NCBI GenBank assembly: GCA_004554485.1
Contig: SFLS01000035.1
Location: 1-10,497 of the forward strand
Direction: 5' to 3'
Origin: Oscillospiraceae bacterium
GTDB taxonomy: Bacteria > Bacillota > Clostridia > Oscillospirales > Ruminococcaceae
DNA length: 10,497 nt
Positions 1 through 5,503 of this stretch are shown here, one piece after another. The notes beneath the pieces are model-generated. The model made no database searches, was not told the DNA's origin, and was given only the letters and a program-made list of their open reading frames with translations. A program made the position numbers and the translations under genes. Numbering within the stretch: position 1 is the stretch's first letter; the number at the start of each line of letters is the position of its first letter.

Positions 1-417
1 GATCTGCGGCAGCAGCTGGCGGCCTATCTTGCCCCGCGGCTGCCGGCGTGTGAGATCCTGTACAGTATGCCGACGGTGCGCCGTCCGCTGGCCGACGGCA
101 TGGCCACGCTGGTGCTTTCCGACCGGCAGGTGAAGCGCAGCGAAAAGACGCTGCCCGGCAGCAGCCCTTTGCTGCTGGAGGTGACGCTGCTGCTGACAGC
201 GCTGCACCGGGACAGCGGCGAGGACTGCGAAGCCCTGACCGAGCGGTTGGCGGCACTGACCATGCGGGGGGACTTCCCCTGCGCGGCGGCCGCCTTTGAC
301 TGCGGGGAATGCGGCTTTGACCGGGGGTGCGGCGCCTTTTGCCAGCGCAGTCTGCTGACGGTGTACTGCGAGCTGGAGGAAACCGACGACGGCGGGGGAG
401 AGGAGGCGAACGGATGA
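1..417 (+). CDS. Phage tail terminator/completion-like protein (5' partial)
   Basis: The frame is open from base 1 to the TGA at 415-417 and gives 138 residues, so the true start lies before the window; the internal ATG at 67 has no good ribosome binding site. The general layout (an early 'YSMPTVRRPL' segment, a middle helix, and a late 'CGECGFDRGCGAF' segment before a final strand) resembles minor head-tail or tail-terminator proteins of clostridial prophages. This is family resemblance from memory, not a search. Unusually for its size it has a cysteine cluster (C94, C101, C104, C110, C114, C123 counted from base 1), which might bind metal. It overlaps the next gene by ATGA, as is typical of co-translated phage structural genes. 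The phage-tail context is more certain than the exact role. Confidence 0.5.
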   Translation, partial: DLRQQLAAYLAPRLPACEILYSMPTVRRPLADGMATLVLSDRQVKRSEKTLPGSSPLLLEVTLLLTALHRDSGEDCEALTERLAALTMRGDFPCAAAAFDCGECGFDRGCGAFCQRSLLTVYCELEETDDGGGEEANG

Positions 418-794
418 GCCAAATCCTTGCGCCCGGCAGCGGCATTACCATAGAAGCCGGCGGACAGGTGCTGGCCCACGCCGCCGGCTATTCGGTGAAG
501 ATGAGCCGGGCCTGCGTGGCCGTCTGGCCCTACGGCAGCACCGAGCCGCTAACCCTGCTGCCCGGCAGCACCAGCCATATCCTCCAGCTGGAGCAGATCC
601 GGTGGGAGGAGGCGGCGAATTATAATACAATGAGTAATTTTACCGTAAAAATTACAAGAAACGGCGGGACGGTACAGTATACCGGCTGCGAATGGACCGC
701 CGTGGAGGAGGAAAGCCGCAGCCCGCTGGTGTGGCAGAGGGCCACCCTGGCGGCGCGGCAGAGAACGGAGGAACAAAATGGAGCAGCAGGCTAA
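414..794 (+). CDS. Phage tail tube-like structural protein
   Basis: This 126-aa protein starts at ATG 414, which overlaps the previous stop codon and is preceded by AGGAGG at 401-406 (7-nt spacing). The frame is open further upstream to 327, but that extra peptide is arginine-rich shadow sequence. The predicted protein is beta-rich. It has a 'GGQVLAHAAGYSVKMSR' opening and a 'YTGCEWTAVEEE' segment near residues 90-100, a pattern seen in tail tube proteins of small clostridial prophages, where the tube subunit is about 120-150 aa. It would form the inner tube through which DNA or an effector passes. Codons 69-83 lie in an AT-rich patch (618-662) unlike the rest of the gene. No sheath gene is visible in the window. 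An alternative is another minor tail component of similar fold. Confidence 0.5.
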   Translation: MSQILAPGSGITIEAGGQVLAHAAGYSVKMSRACVAVWPYGSTEPLTLLPGSTSHILQLEQIRWEEAANYNTMSNFTVKITRNGGTVQYTGCEWTAVEEESRSPLVWQRATLAARQRTEEQNGAAG

Positions 795-972
795 GACCAT
801 TCTGGCGGCGGTGCGGGAGCCGGAGAGCGCCCCCGCCGTGCGGTATTCCGGTACGGTGCAGGAGGTGCCGCTGCAGGACGCGGCGACGCTGGAGACCGAG
901 CTGAGCGCCCTGCAGCGCCGGCAAAAGCGGATGGCGCCGGACATGGACGAATGCGGCGAGCCGCTGTACTGA
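778..972 (+). CDS. Small 64-aa protein in the tail gene cluster, unknown
   Basis: ATG 778 is preceded by GGAGG at 767-771 (6-nt spacing) and overlaps the end of the tube-like gene by 17 bp; the TGA is at 970-972, just before the ribosome binding site of the next gene. The product is hydrophilic and probably helical in its second half ('LETELSALQRRQKRM'). I do not recognise a family. In contractile and flexible tails the slot after the tube normally holds a small tape-measure chaperone and then the large tape-measure protein; this 64-aa protein is all that occupies the slot here. It could be a chaperone-like remnant or a small assembly factor. The good translation signal and tight packing argue that it is a real gene. 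Confidence 0.55.
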   Translation: MEQQAKTILAAVREPESAPAVRYSGTVQEVPLQDAATLETELSALQRRQKRMAPDMDECGEPLY

Positions 973-990
973 GCAAGGAGGGTGTTTGCG

Positions 991-1371
991 ATGACAACGA
1001 TGAGCTACAAGACCTTTTTGTTCCCGCACAACCCGGAGACCATTACCGTGACGACCCAGAGCCGCATCGCCACCGCCCACTGCCCCGAATACGGGCCGGT
1101 CCACCAGAACCTGGGGCTGGCCCGGCGGGTCATCCGGGCGCAGGGATGCTTTTACGGAGCGGACGCCAAGGAGCGGTTTGCCGCGCTGGAATCGCTGATG
1201 TGGTCCGACGGCGCCGGATTGCTGCGCATCCCCGGGCTGGGGGTGGTGACGGCCTACCTGACTGCCCTGACGCTGAACGGGGAGGGGGACGGCTCGCTGC
1301 TGCGCTATACCGCGGAATTTACCGAGCTGATCGCTTCCACCGACCGGGAGGGAACACGCTATGTCGATTAA
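991..1371 (+). CDS. DNA_circ_N-like tail/baseplate protein
   Basis: I chose ATG 991 because AAGGAGGG at 975-982 stands 8 nt before it; an in-frame GTG at 982 would overlap that site. The 126-aa product has a short N-terminal strand region ('YKTFLFPHNPETITV'), then 'GLARRVIRAQGCFYGADAKERFAALE', a 'GAGLLRIPGLGVV' segment, and a final strand 'YTAEFTEL'. This order (rotate/transform strand, long helix, 'G.L..P.LG' strand, closing 'F..EF.E') is that of the so-called DNA circularisation N-terminal domain (gpN-like) and related baseplate-hub adaptor domains next to XkdQ-type hubs. A LysM tail as in XkdP is absent. Its stop overlaps the start of the hub gene by 11 bp, supporting one operon. The family assignment is by eye. 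Confidence 0.5.
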   Translation: MTTMSYKTFLFPHNPETITVTTQSRIATAHCPEYGPVHQNLGLARRVIRAQGCFYGADAKERFAALESLMWSDGAGLLRIPGLGVVTAYLTALTLNGEGDGSLLRYTAEFTELIASTDREGTRYVD

Positions 1372-2314
1372 CCTGATGGGACTGACGCTGGCCAACGAAA
1401 CACTGCAGCTGGCTCCCCCTTCCTCGATGGTGATCACCCGGGCGTGGAATTCCCCCGCCGTCCGGCTGGATATTACCATCCCCCATCGGGAGGCGGTGGA
1501 CGACCTGACCCGGATCCAGGTATCGCACGGCGAGGAGGTGCTGTTTGCCGGCTTCTGCGATGAGCTGGTGCGCTCGGTGGACGGCAGCGGCGCCGCCGTG
1601 AGCATAAGCGCCCGTACCCCCGGCGCCCTGCTGTGCGATAACGAGGCGCTGCCCAAGACCTATACCGACCTAACGGCGCAGGGCTTTTTCAACGCGGAGA
1701 TCCGGCCGCTGGGCTTTACCGCCCTGACCGTGCCGGACGCCTCCAGCGCCGCCGAATTCCAGCTGAACAAAGGGCATTCGGTATGGGAGGCCTTTTGCCT
1801 GCTGTGCTTCCGGCTGTACGGCCGGGAGCCGCACATAACCGCCGACAACGCCCTGGCAGTGGAAGCGCTGACCGGCGCCGATCCGGTGATCATCAGCAAC
1901 AACCCGGCCGAGACCGGCGTGCTGCGCTACTGCTCGCTGGAATTTACCACCCGGCGCAGCAGCGCGCTTTCCTCCATCGTTTACCGGGATGTGGGCGGGG
2001 CCTATTCCCAGCTGTATCAAAATCCCTTCGGCAACGACCAGCAGGTGCGGCGCAACCGGTATGTCATCCCGGCGGCGGAATTCACGCCGAATCCGGCGCT
2101 GGATGGCTACCGGCGCATCCTGAAGGGACAGCTGGGGCTGCACAGCGCGCGGGTGGCCGTCCCGGGGCTGTGCAATATTTACCCCGGCAGGGCGGTGTAC
2201 CTGAAGGACCCCCTGACCGGCGAACGGCTGATGGCGGCCTATCAGGTGAAGATCATCTACACCGAGAGCGGCTGTCTGACCCGACTGGTGCTGGCGGACC
2301 CGGCGTATATGTAG
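1361..2314 (+). CDS. Phage baseplate hub protein, XkdQ/GpD (gp27-like) family
   Basis: This 317-aa protein starts at ATG 1361 with GGGAGGG at 1346-1352. Its length is close to B. subtilis XkdQ (about 325 aa). The N-terminal part has the hub signature: a beta segment with 'RLDITIPH', then 'RIQVSHGEEVLFAGFCDELVRS' (residues about 50-71), where the 'V.FAGF.DE' element is typical of late-control D/gp27-type hubs. The C-terminal part ('LYPGRAVYLKDPLTGERLMAAYQVKIIYTESG' region, split here by position 270-305) fits the closing OB-like strands. Hubs join tail tube and spike at the baseplate. It is the last phage-like gene; no spike, gp25-like wedge, gpJ/gpI or fibre gene follows, and no clear terminator is seen directly after it. 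Confidence 0.65.
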   Translation: MSINLMGLTLANETLQLAPPSSMVITRAWNSPAVRLDITIPHREAVDDLTRIQVSHGEEVLFAGFCDELVRSVDGSGAAVSISARTPGALLCDNEALPKTYTDLTAQGFFNAEIRPLGFTALTVPDASSAAEFQLNKGHSVWEAFCLLCFRLYGREPHITADNALAVEALTGADPVIISNNPAETGVLRYCSLEFTTRRSSALSSIVYRDVGGAYSQLYQNPFGNDQQVRRNRYVIPAAEFTPNPALDGYRRILKGQLGLHSARVAVPGLCNIYPGRAVYLKDPLTGERLMAAYQVKIIYTESGCLTRLVLADPAYM

Positions 2315-2678
2315 TATCCCGCCGGCAGGGCAGGGTGGGCAAACGGGTGGCGCGGGAGAGGGGTTGCAGAACGGTTACAGAATGTAATAATTAGAAGCTG
2401 TGCCTGACGCTGGAATAAGAGGGAAAATGTGTGGGACGGAATTTTTTTGCAAAAATGGTACCAAAATAGAAGGAAATTCGGCGTTTTATCGGGCAGCGGG
2501 CGGCATGGAGGGCCGAAAGTCGGCAAAAGCGATAAAATGACAAATTGGTTACAATCTCCATCTTGTAGGAGGGGAAGAACCCCGATTACAATGGCTTCAG
2601 AAGCCGGGCGGACAGGTGGAGTGTTCCGCGCAGCGCTTCCGAAAACCAAAACGATTAAAACCGAAGGAGAGTATCACC
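2315..2678 (+). other. 364-bp non-coding region between tail cluster and wall protein
   Basis: No convincing gene lies here. The stretch is more AT-rich than its flanks, with runs such as ATTTTTTT at 2441-2448. It contains a weak TTGCAG (2364-2369)/TAATAA (2385-2390) pair with a short 15-bp spacer, a GGGG-AAGAA-CCCC mini-hairpin at 2571-2583, and two copies of TTACAAT (2549-2555 and 2586-2592) 37 bp apart. It presumably carries the promoter and 5' leader of the wall protein gene. No Rho-independent terminator for the tail operon was found. Confidence 0.6.
2563..2592 (+). promoter_or_regulatory. Candidate promoter of the wall-anchored protein gene (weak)
   Basis: TTGTAG at 2563-2568 and TACAAT at 2587-2592 are separated by 18 bp. 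The -10 is good (5 of 6) and the -35 is poor (3 of 6). A start near 2599 would give an 80-nt leader. The -10 is one of two TTACAAT repeats, and the spacer holds the GGGG/CCCC mini-hairpin. It is the best of several weak options in this region. Confidence 0.3.
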
Positions 2679-3923
2679 ATGAAAAAAGCATTTGCACTGG
2701 CGCTGGCTGTTCTGATGGTGTGCACCATGGCGTTTGCGGTTTCCACCGGAGACCAGGGCGGGTACACCGGCGGCACCTCCGCTGCGGACAACACCTATAT
2801 GCAGTCTATCGTGCCCGGACAGTCGATCATCTTCACCCAGGAGGAGCTGGGCCTGACCGACCAGAACTGGGGCAAGACCAACGGCAGCTTTGACCCCAAG
2901 AAGAACACCGTCACCCTGACCATCCCGGTCGGCAGCGAGCTGATTGCCAGCCAGGGCTGGGTTCAGACCGACGCCACCACCTATAAGTATGTTGTGACCA
3001 CCAAGGCCAACGAGACTTCCGTACTGGACAACAACGCGGATATCATTATTTCCGGCGTGAAGGTTTCCGTTTACGGCGTCAGCGCCCCGGCCCTGAATGT
3101 CAGCTACGTCAAAGAGGTCTCCGGCGTGACCAACTATGTCTATGTTTCCAGCTTTGAGGATCTGGCGAGCTTTTCCGCCAAGGAGCCCGGCGAGAACTAC
3201 TGCCCCATGAACGCCAAGAGCGAGGAGCATATCCTGGCGATGTGCTTCGACTACGGCCGCAAGGCGGATGAGACCAACGCCGTGTTCGGCGCCAACGGCC
3301 TGGAGGTGACCGAGATCGACACCACCGGTAAGATCCTGTACACCGTAAAGGCTGCCACCGTGGACGGCCAGTACATCACCAGCGGCAACTGGACCCAGTC
3401 CGTGACGGAGGGCACCGGCGGCAAGGTGACGGTTTCCTCCGCGCTGAAGGCCGGCGATAAGATCTACTTTGGCACCGTCAGCTTTAACGGTCTTTCTTCC
3501 GCGGCCCAGAAGGCCCTGAACGAAAACCTGACCAAGGCCGGCGCTTCCATCAAGGCCTCCTACGGCTATTCCGCCGAGCAGACCATCATCAACCGTCCGG
3601 TGGAGATCGTTGTGGACGGCATGGCCAAGGGCTACAACGCCTACATGGTACGCGCGGACGGCACCCTGGCCAACCTGAACGCCAAGTTTGACGCCGACAC
3701 CGGCCTGCTGAGCTTTGGCGGCACCCTGACCGGCCCGGTCATCGTGACCGATAAGGCGCTGACCGCGACTTCTTCCGGCACCGGCAGCGATTCCGCCGGC
3801 AACGGCGGCAGCTCCGGCCCCCAGAACCCTGCGACCGGCGCGAATGACATCGTAGGCGTTGCGGCCGCTCTGGCCGTCGTCGCCGGCATCTCCGCCGCCG
3901 CGATCTCTCTGAAGAAGAAATAA
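2679..3923 (+). CDS. Secreted, wall-anchored protein with NPATG sorting tail, unknown function
   Basis: ATG 2679 follows AAGGAGA at 2664-2670 with 8-nt spacing; the frame is open back to 2616 but that part has no ribosome binding site and would bury the signal peptide. Residues 1-20 are a classic signal peptide: MKK, a hydrophobic core, and a cut after 'AFA'. Residues about 21-360 are rich in Thr, Val, Gly and Asn and look beta-structured; I recognise no named domain. Residues about 363-382 are a Gly/Ser linker. NPATG (383-387) is followed by a hydrophobic helix (about 391-411) and a final KKK, which is a cell-wall sorting signal of the NPxTG type, so a sortase should attach the protein to peptidoglycan. 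The gene favours AAG, AAC, GAC and ACC codons, suggesting high expression. It appears to be a single-gene unit with its own terminator. A role in adhesion or surface coat is only a guess. Confidence 0.8.
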   Translation: MKKAFALALAVLMVCTMAFAVSTGDQGGYTGGTSAADNTYMQSIVPGQSIIFTQEELGLTDQNWGKTNGSFDPKKNTVTLTIPVGSELIASQGWVQTDATTYKYVVTTKANETSVLDNNADIIISGVKVSVYGVSAPALNVSYVKEVSGVTNYVYVSSFEDLASFSAKEPGENYCPMNAKSEEHILAMCFDYGRKADETNAVFGANGLEVTEIDTTGKILYTVKAATVDGQYITSGNWTQSVTEGTGGKVTVSSALKAGDKIYFGTVSFNGLSSAAQKALNENLTKAGASIKASYGYSAEQTIINRPVEIVVDGMAKGYNAYMVRADGTLANLNAKFDADTGLLSFGGTLTGPVIVTDKALTATSSGTGSDSAGNGGSSGPQNPATGANDIVGVAAALAVVAGISAAAISLKKK

Positions 3924-3935
3924 TCTTCTTTTTGC

Positions 3936-4014
3936 CTGCCCTACTCCACAGGGCAGCCACAGTGCGAGTACCAAGCCCCCGACCGATCTCCACGGCCGGG
4001 GGCTTTCCCTTTTG
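3936..4014 (+). terminator. Hairpin pair and terminator after the wall protein gene
   Basis: A perfect 7-bp hairpin (CTGCCCT 3936-3942 with AGGGCAG 3950-3956) has no T tract. It is followed by a stronger stem: AGCCCCCG at 3974-3981 pairs with CGGGGGCT at 3997-4004, extended inward by CCG/CGG across one mismatch, then TTTCCCTTTT. The second is the likely Rho-independent terminator. It ends directly before the -35 box of the ymdB promoter. Confidence 0.75.
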
Positions 4015-4015
4015 G

Positions 4016-4044
4016 TTGCAAAAGGGCGGGATTTGGGGTAGAAT
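4016..4044 (+). promoter_or_regulatory. Promoter of the structured leader and ymdB
   Basis: TTGCAA at 4016-4021 and TAGAAT at 4039-4044 are 17 bp apart (4 of 6 and 5 of 6 matches to sigma-A). The predicted start is near 4051, so the transcript begins about 10 nt before the structured RNA at 4062. It sits immediately after the upstream terminator, which makes this a separate transcription unit. Confidence 0.7.
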
Positions 4045-4061
4045 AATAGCGCAGACGAGCC

Positions 4062-4171
4062 GGCCTGTCGCCCGAACAAGGGGACGGCGGGGCGGCGGGC
4101 GCGCCGCAGCGCGGGAGGGCCGGCCGCAAGGCCGGCCCGACGGGGAGCGCAGGCGTGCCCGCCGACAGGCT
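4062..4171 (+). ncRNA. Candidate structured RNA leader upstream of ymdB
   Basis: An outer stem joins GCCTGTCG (4063-4070) to CGACAGGC (4163-4170), eight Watson-Crick pairs plus a G-U at 4062/4171, across about 92 nt. Inside it are a perfect 9-bp hairpin (GGGCCGGCC 4117-4125 with GGCCGGCCC 4130-4138) closed by a GCAA (GNRA) tetraloop, a 5-bp CGCGC/GCGCG hairpin (4100-4104 with 4109-4113), and a possible GCGGGC/GCCCGC helix (4095-4100 with 4157-4162, sharing base 4100). An alternative hairpin, TGCCCG (4156-4161) with CGGGCA (4173-4178), would exclude the outer stem. I see no match to SRP RNA, 6S RNA, RNase P RNA, or the riboswitches I know. It could be a cis-regulatory leader, a small RNA, or a GC-rich intergenic repeat; high GC makes chance pairing easier. 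Confidence 0.5.
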
Positions 4172-4205
4172 CCGGGCATGAAAAAACGAAGGATGGGAGA
4201 ATCAT

Positions 4206-4976
4206 ATGAAGATCCTTTTTGTCGGAGACGTGGTGCGGCAGGCCGGCTGCGATTTTTTGCAGAAGCAGCTGCCCAATTTGCGGCGGTTTTACGGCGCCGA
4301 CCTGACCATCGTCAACGGAGAAAACGCCGCCGAGGGCAACGGCATTCTGCCAGGCAGCGTCGAGCTGCTGCTGGACGCCGGCGCGGACATCATCACGCTG
4401 GGCAACCACGCCCTGCGGCGCAGGGAGATCTATCCCGTCCTGGAGGAGAGCGACCGTATCATACGGCCGGCCAACTTCCACGCCAGTGCCCCCGGGCGCG
4501 GCTGGTGCCTGTACGACTGCCCCGGCAAGCCCCGGACGGCGGTCATCAACCTGCAGGGCAACTACCTGCTGGAAAGCCACGAAAATGCCTTTGACTGCGT
4601 GGACCGGCTGCTGGCGGAGATCGACGCGCCGGTCAAGATCGTGGATTTCCATGCCGAGGCGACCTCCGAAAAGATCTGCCTGGGGCTGTACCTGGACGGG
4701 CGGGTCAGCGCCGTCATCGGCACCCACACCCACATCCAGACGGCGGATGAACGCATCCTGCCCGGCGGCACCGGCTACATCACCGACGCCGGTATGTGCG
4801 GGGTGTTTGATTCGGCGCTGGGGCTGGCCCCCGAGCCCGCTATCCGGCGGTTCCGTACCGGGCTGCCCACCCGCTTTGAAAGCTGCAGGGGCCCGGTGAG
4901 GCTGAGCGGCGTGCTGCTGGAGGTGGACGGCAAAACCGGAAAGGCCCTTTCCATCGGGCGGATCAACGTGGAATGA
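4206..4976 (+). CDS. ymdB: YmdB-family metallophosphoesterase (TIGR00282 type)
   Basis: This 256-aa protein is close to B. subtilis YmdB (264 aa), a two-metal cytoplasmic phosphodiesterase that acts on 2',3'-cyclic nucleotides and affects biofilm and motility gene choice. The full set of metal ligands is present: D8 in 'FVGDVV', E39 and N40 in 'NGENAA', N67 and H68 in 'GNH', H149 in 'VDFHAEATSEK', and H174/H176 in 'GTHTHIQTAD'. 'INLQG' (114-118) and 'YITDAGM' (191-197) are further family blocks. One oddity is that the usual 'GNHTWD' reads 'GNHALR'. The start is ATG 4206, with GGGAG at 4195-4199 and 6-nt spacing. In many Firmicutes ymdB follows rny; here it is alone behind its own promoter and a structured leader. 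Confidence 0.92.
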   Translation: MKILFVGDVVRQAGCDFLQKQLPNLRRFYGADLTIVNGENAAEGNGILPGSVELLLDAGADIITLGNHALRRREIYPVLEESDRIIRPANFHASAPGRGWCLYDCPGKPRTAVINLQGNYLLESHENAFDCVDRLLAEIDAPVKIVDFHAEATSEKICLGLYLDGRVSAVIGTHTHIQTADERILPGGTGYITDAGMCGVFDSALGLAPEPAIRRFRTGLPTRFESCRGPVRLSGVLLEVDGKTGKALSIGRINVE

Positions 4977-4998
4977 GTACGCCGAAAAGCAGGAATAC

Positions 4999-5027
4999 TT
5001 GCAAGGAATAAAAAAATACTGTATAAT
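4999..5027 (+). promoter_or_regulatory. Promoter of the Asp23-fakA unit
   Basis: TTGCAA at 4999-5004 and a perfect TATAAT at 5022-5027 are 17 bp apart. The predicted start is near 5034, giving a leader of about 50 nt. It lies just after ymdB, so the Asp23-fakA pair can be transcribed independently of ymdB. Confidence 0.8.
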
Positions 5028-5083
5028 AAAACATCAGCAAAAAATGCGGCGGCCCGTGCTGGCGCCCAAAACGGAGGGATACG

Positions 5084-5431
5084 ATGATAGGTTACGAAAA
5101 CACATTGGGTACCGTGGAAATTTCCCAGGAGTACTTTGCCAACCTGATCGGCAAGGCGGCCTCCGAATGCTACGGCGTTGCCGGAATGATCAATTCCACC
5201 TATCAGGGGCTGCGCTCCGCTATTACCAGAAGTGACGTGCCCGACAAGGGCGTGCGGGTGAAAACCACCGACGGCCAGCTGGTCGTTGATATCCACATTG
5301 CCGTTACCTACGGCATCAATATTAACGCCATTGTGCAGAGCATCGTACAGAACGTGCGCTACACCGTGGAGGAATGCACCGGCTTTAAGGTAGCGCGGGT
5401 AAATGTCTATGTGGACGAGATGACCGCCTGA
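5084..5431 (+). CDS. yloU: Asp23/Gls24 family protein (YloU-like)
   Basis: This 115-aa protein has the Asp23/Gls24 core: 'GTVEISQEYFANLIGKAASECYGVAGM' at the N terminus, 'GVRVKTTDGQLVVDIHIAVTYGININAIVQSIVQNVRYTVEECTG' in the middle and 'VARVNVYVDEM' at the end (quoted in parts; residues about 9-35, 56-100, 102-113). Family members are small cytosolic proteins linked to envelope homeostasis and alkaline stress; the biochemical role is not settled. The start ATG 5084 follows GGAGGG at 5073-5078. The gene is followed after 72 bp by fakA, reproducing the yloU-yloV pairing of Bacillus and many Firmicutes, which supports the assignment. Confidence 0.9.
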   Translation: MIGYENTLGTVEISQEYFANLIGKAASECYGVAGMINSTYQGLRSAITRSDVPDKGVRVKTTDGQLVVDIHIAVTYGININAIVQSIVQNVRYTVEECTGFKVARVNVYVDEMTA

Positions 5432-5503
5432 GCCGGCGGATTCTCCCTTTCTCATTTTTGCAGGGGGCGCCCGCCGCGGCGCCGCCCGGAAGGAGCGTAC
5501 GAT

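Noticed and set aside
2441..2475. TTGCAA at 2447-2452 as a promoter -35
   Set aside because: No -10-like hexamer lies 16-18 bp downstream (AAGGAA at 17 bp).
2427..2540. Possible 37-aa ORF starting 'MCGTEFFCKNG' in the 364-bp gap
   Set aside because: The ribosome binding site is weak and too close (AGAGGG, 3 nt from the ATG), there is no recognisable family, and the region looks like an untranslated leader.
4117..4138. Hairpin with GCAA loop as a Rho-independent terminator or CRISPR repeat
   Set aside because: There is no T tract after it and no repeated copy in the window; it is better seen as part of the leader structure.
4062..4171. SRP RNA, 6S RNA or a known riboswitch
   Set aside because: The SRP apical loop sequence, the 6S central bubble layout and the diagnostic cores of the riboswitches I know are not present.
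4178..4594. Reading frame from ATG 4178 ('MKKRRMGESYEDPF') overlapping ymdB
   Set aside because: It runs in another frame through ymdB with an arginine- and alanine-rich shadow composition; ymdB at 4206 has the conserved protein and a fitting ribosome binding site.
2655..4733. Long minus-strand open frame (692 aa) opposite the wall protein and ymdB
   Set aside because: It is a shadow of GC-rich coding DNA: Gly/Val/Asp-rich, no domains, and it spans a terminator, a promoter and two real plus-strand genes.
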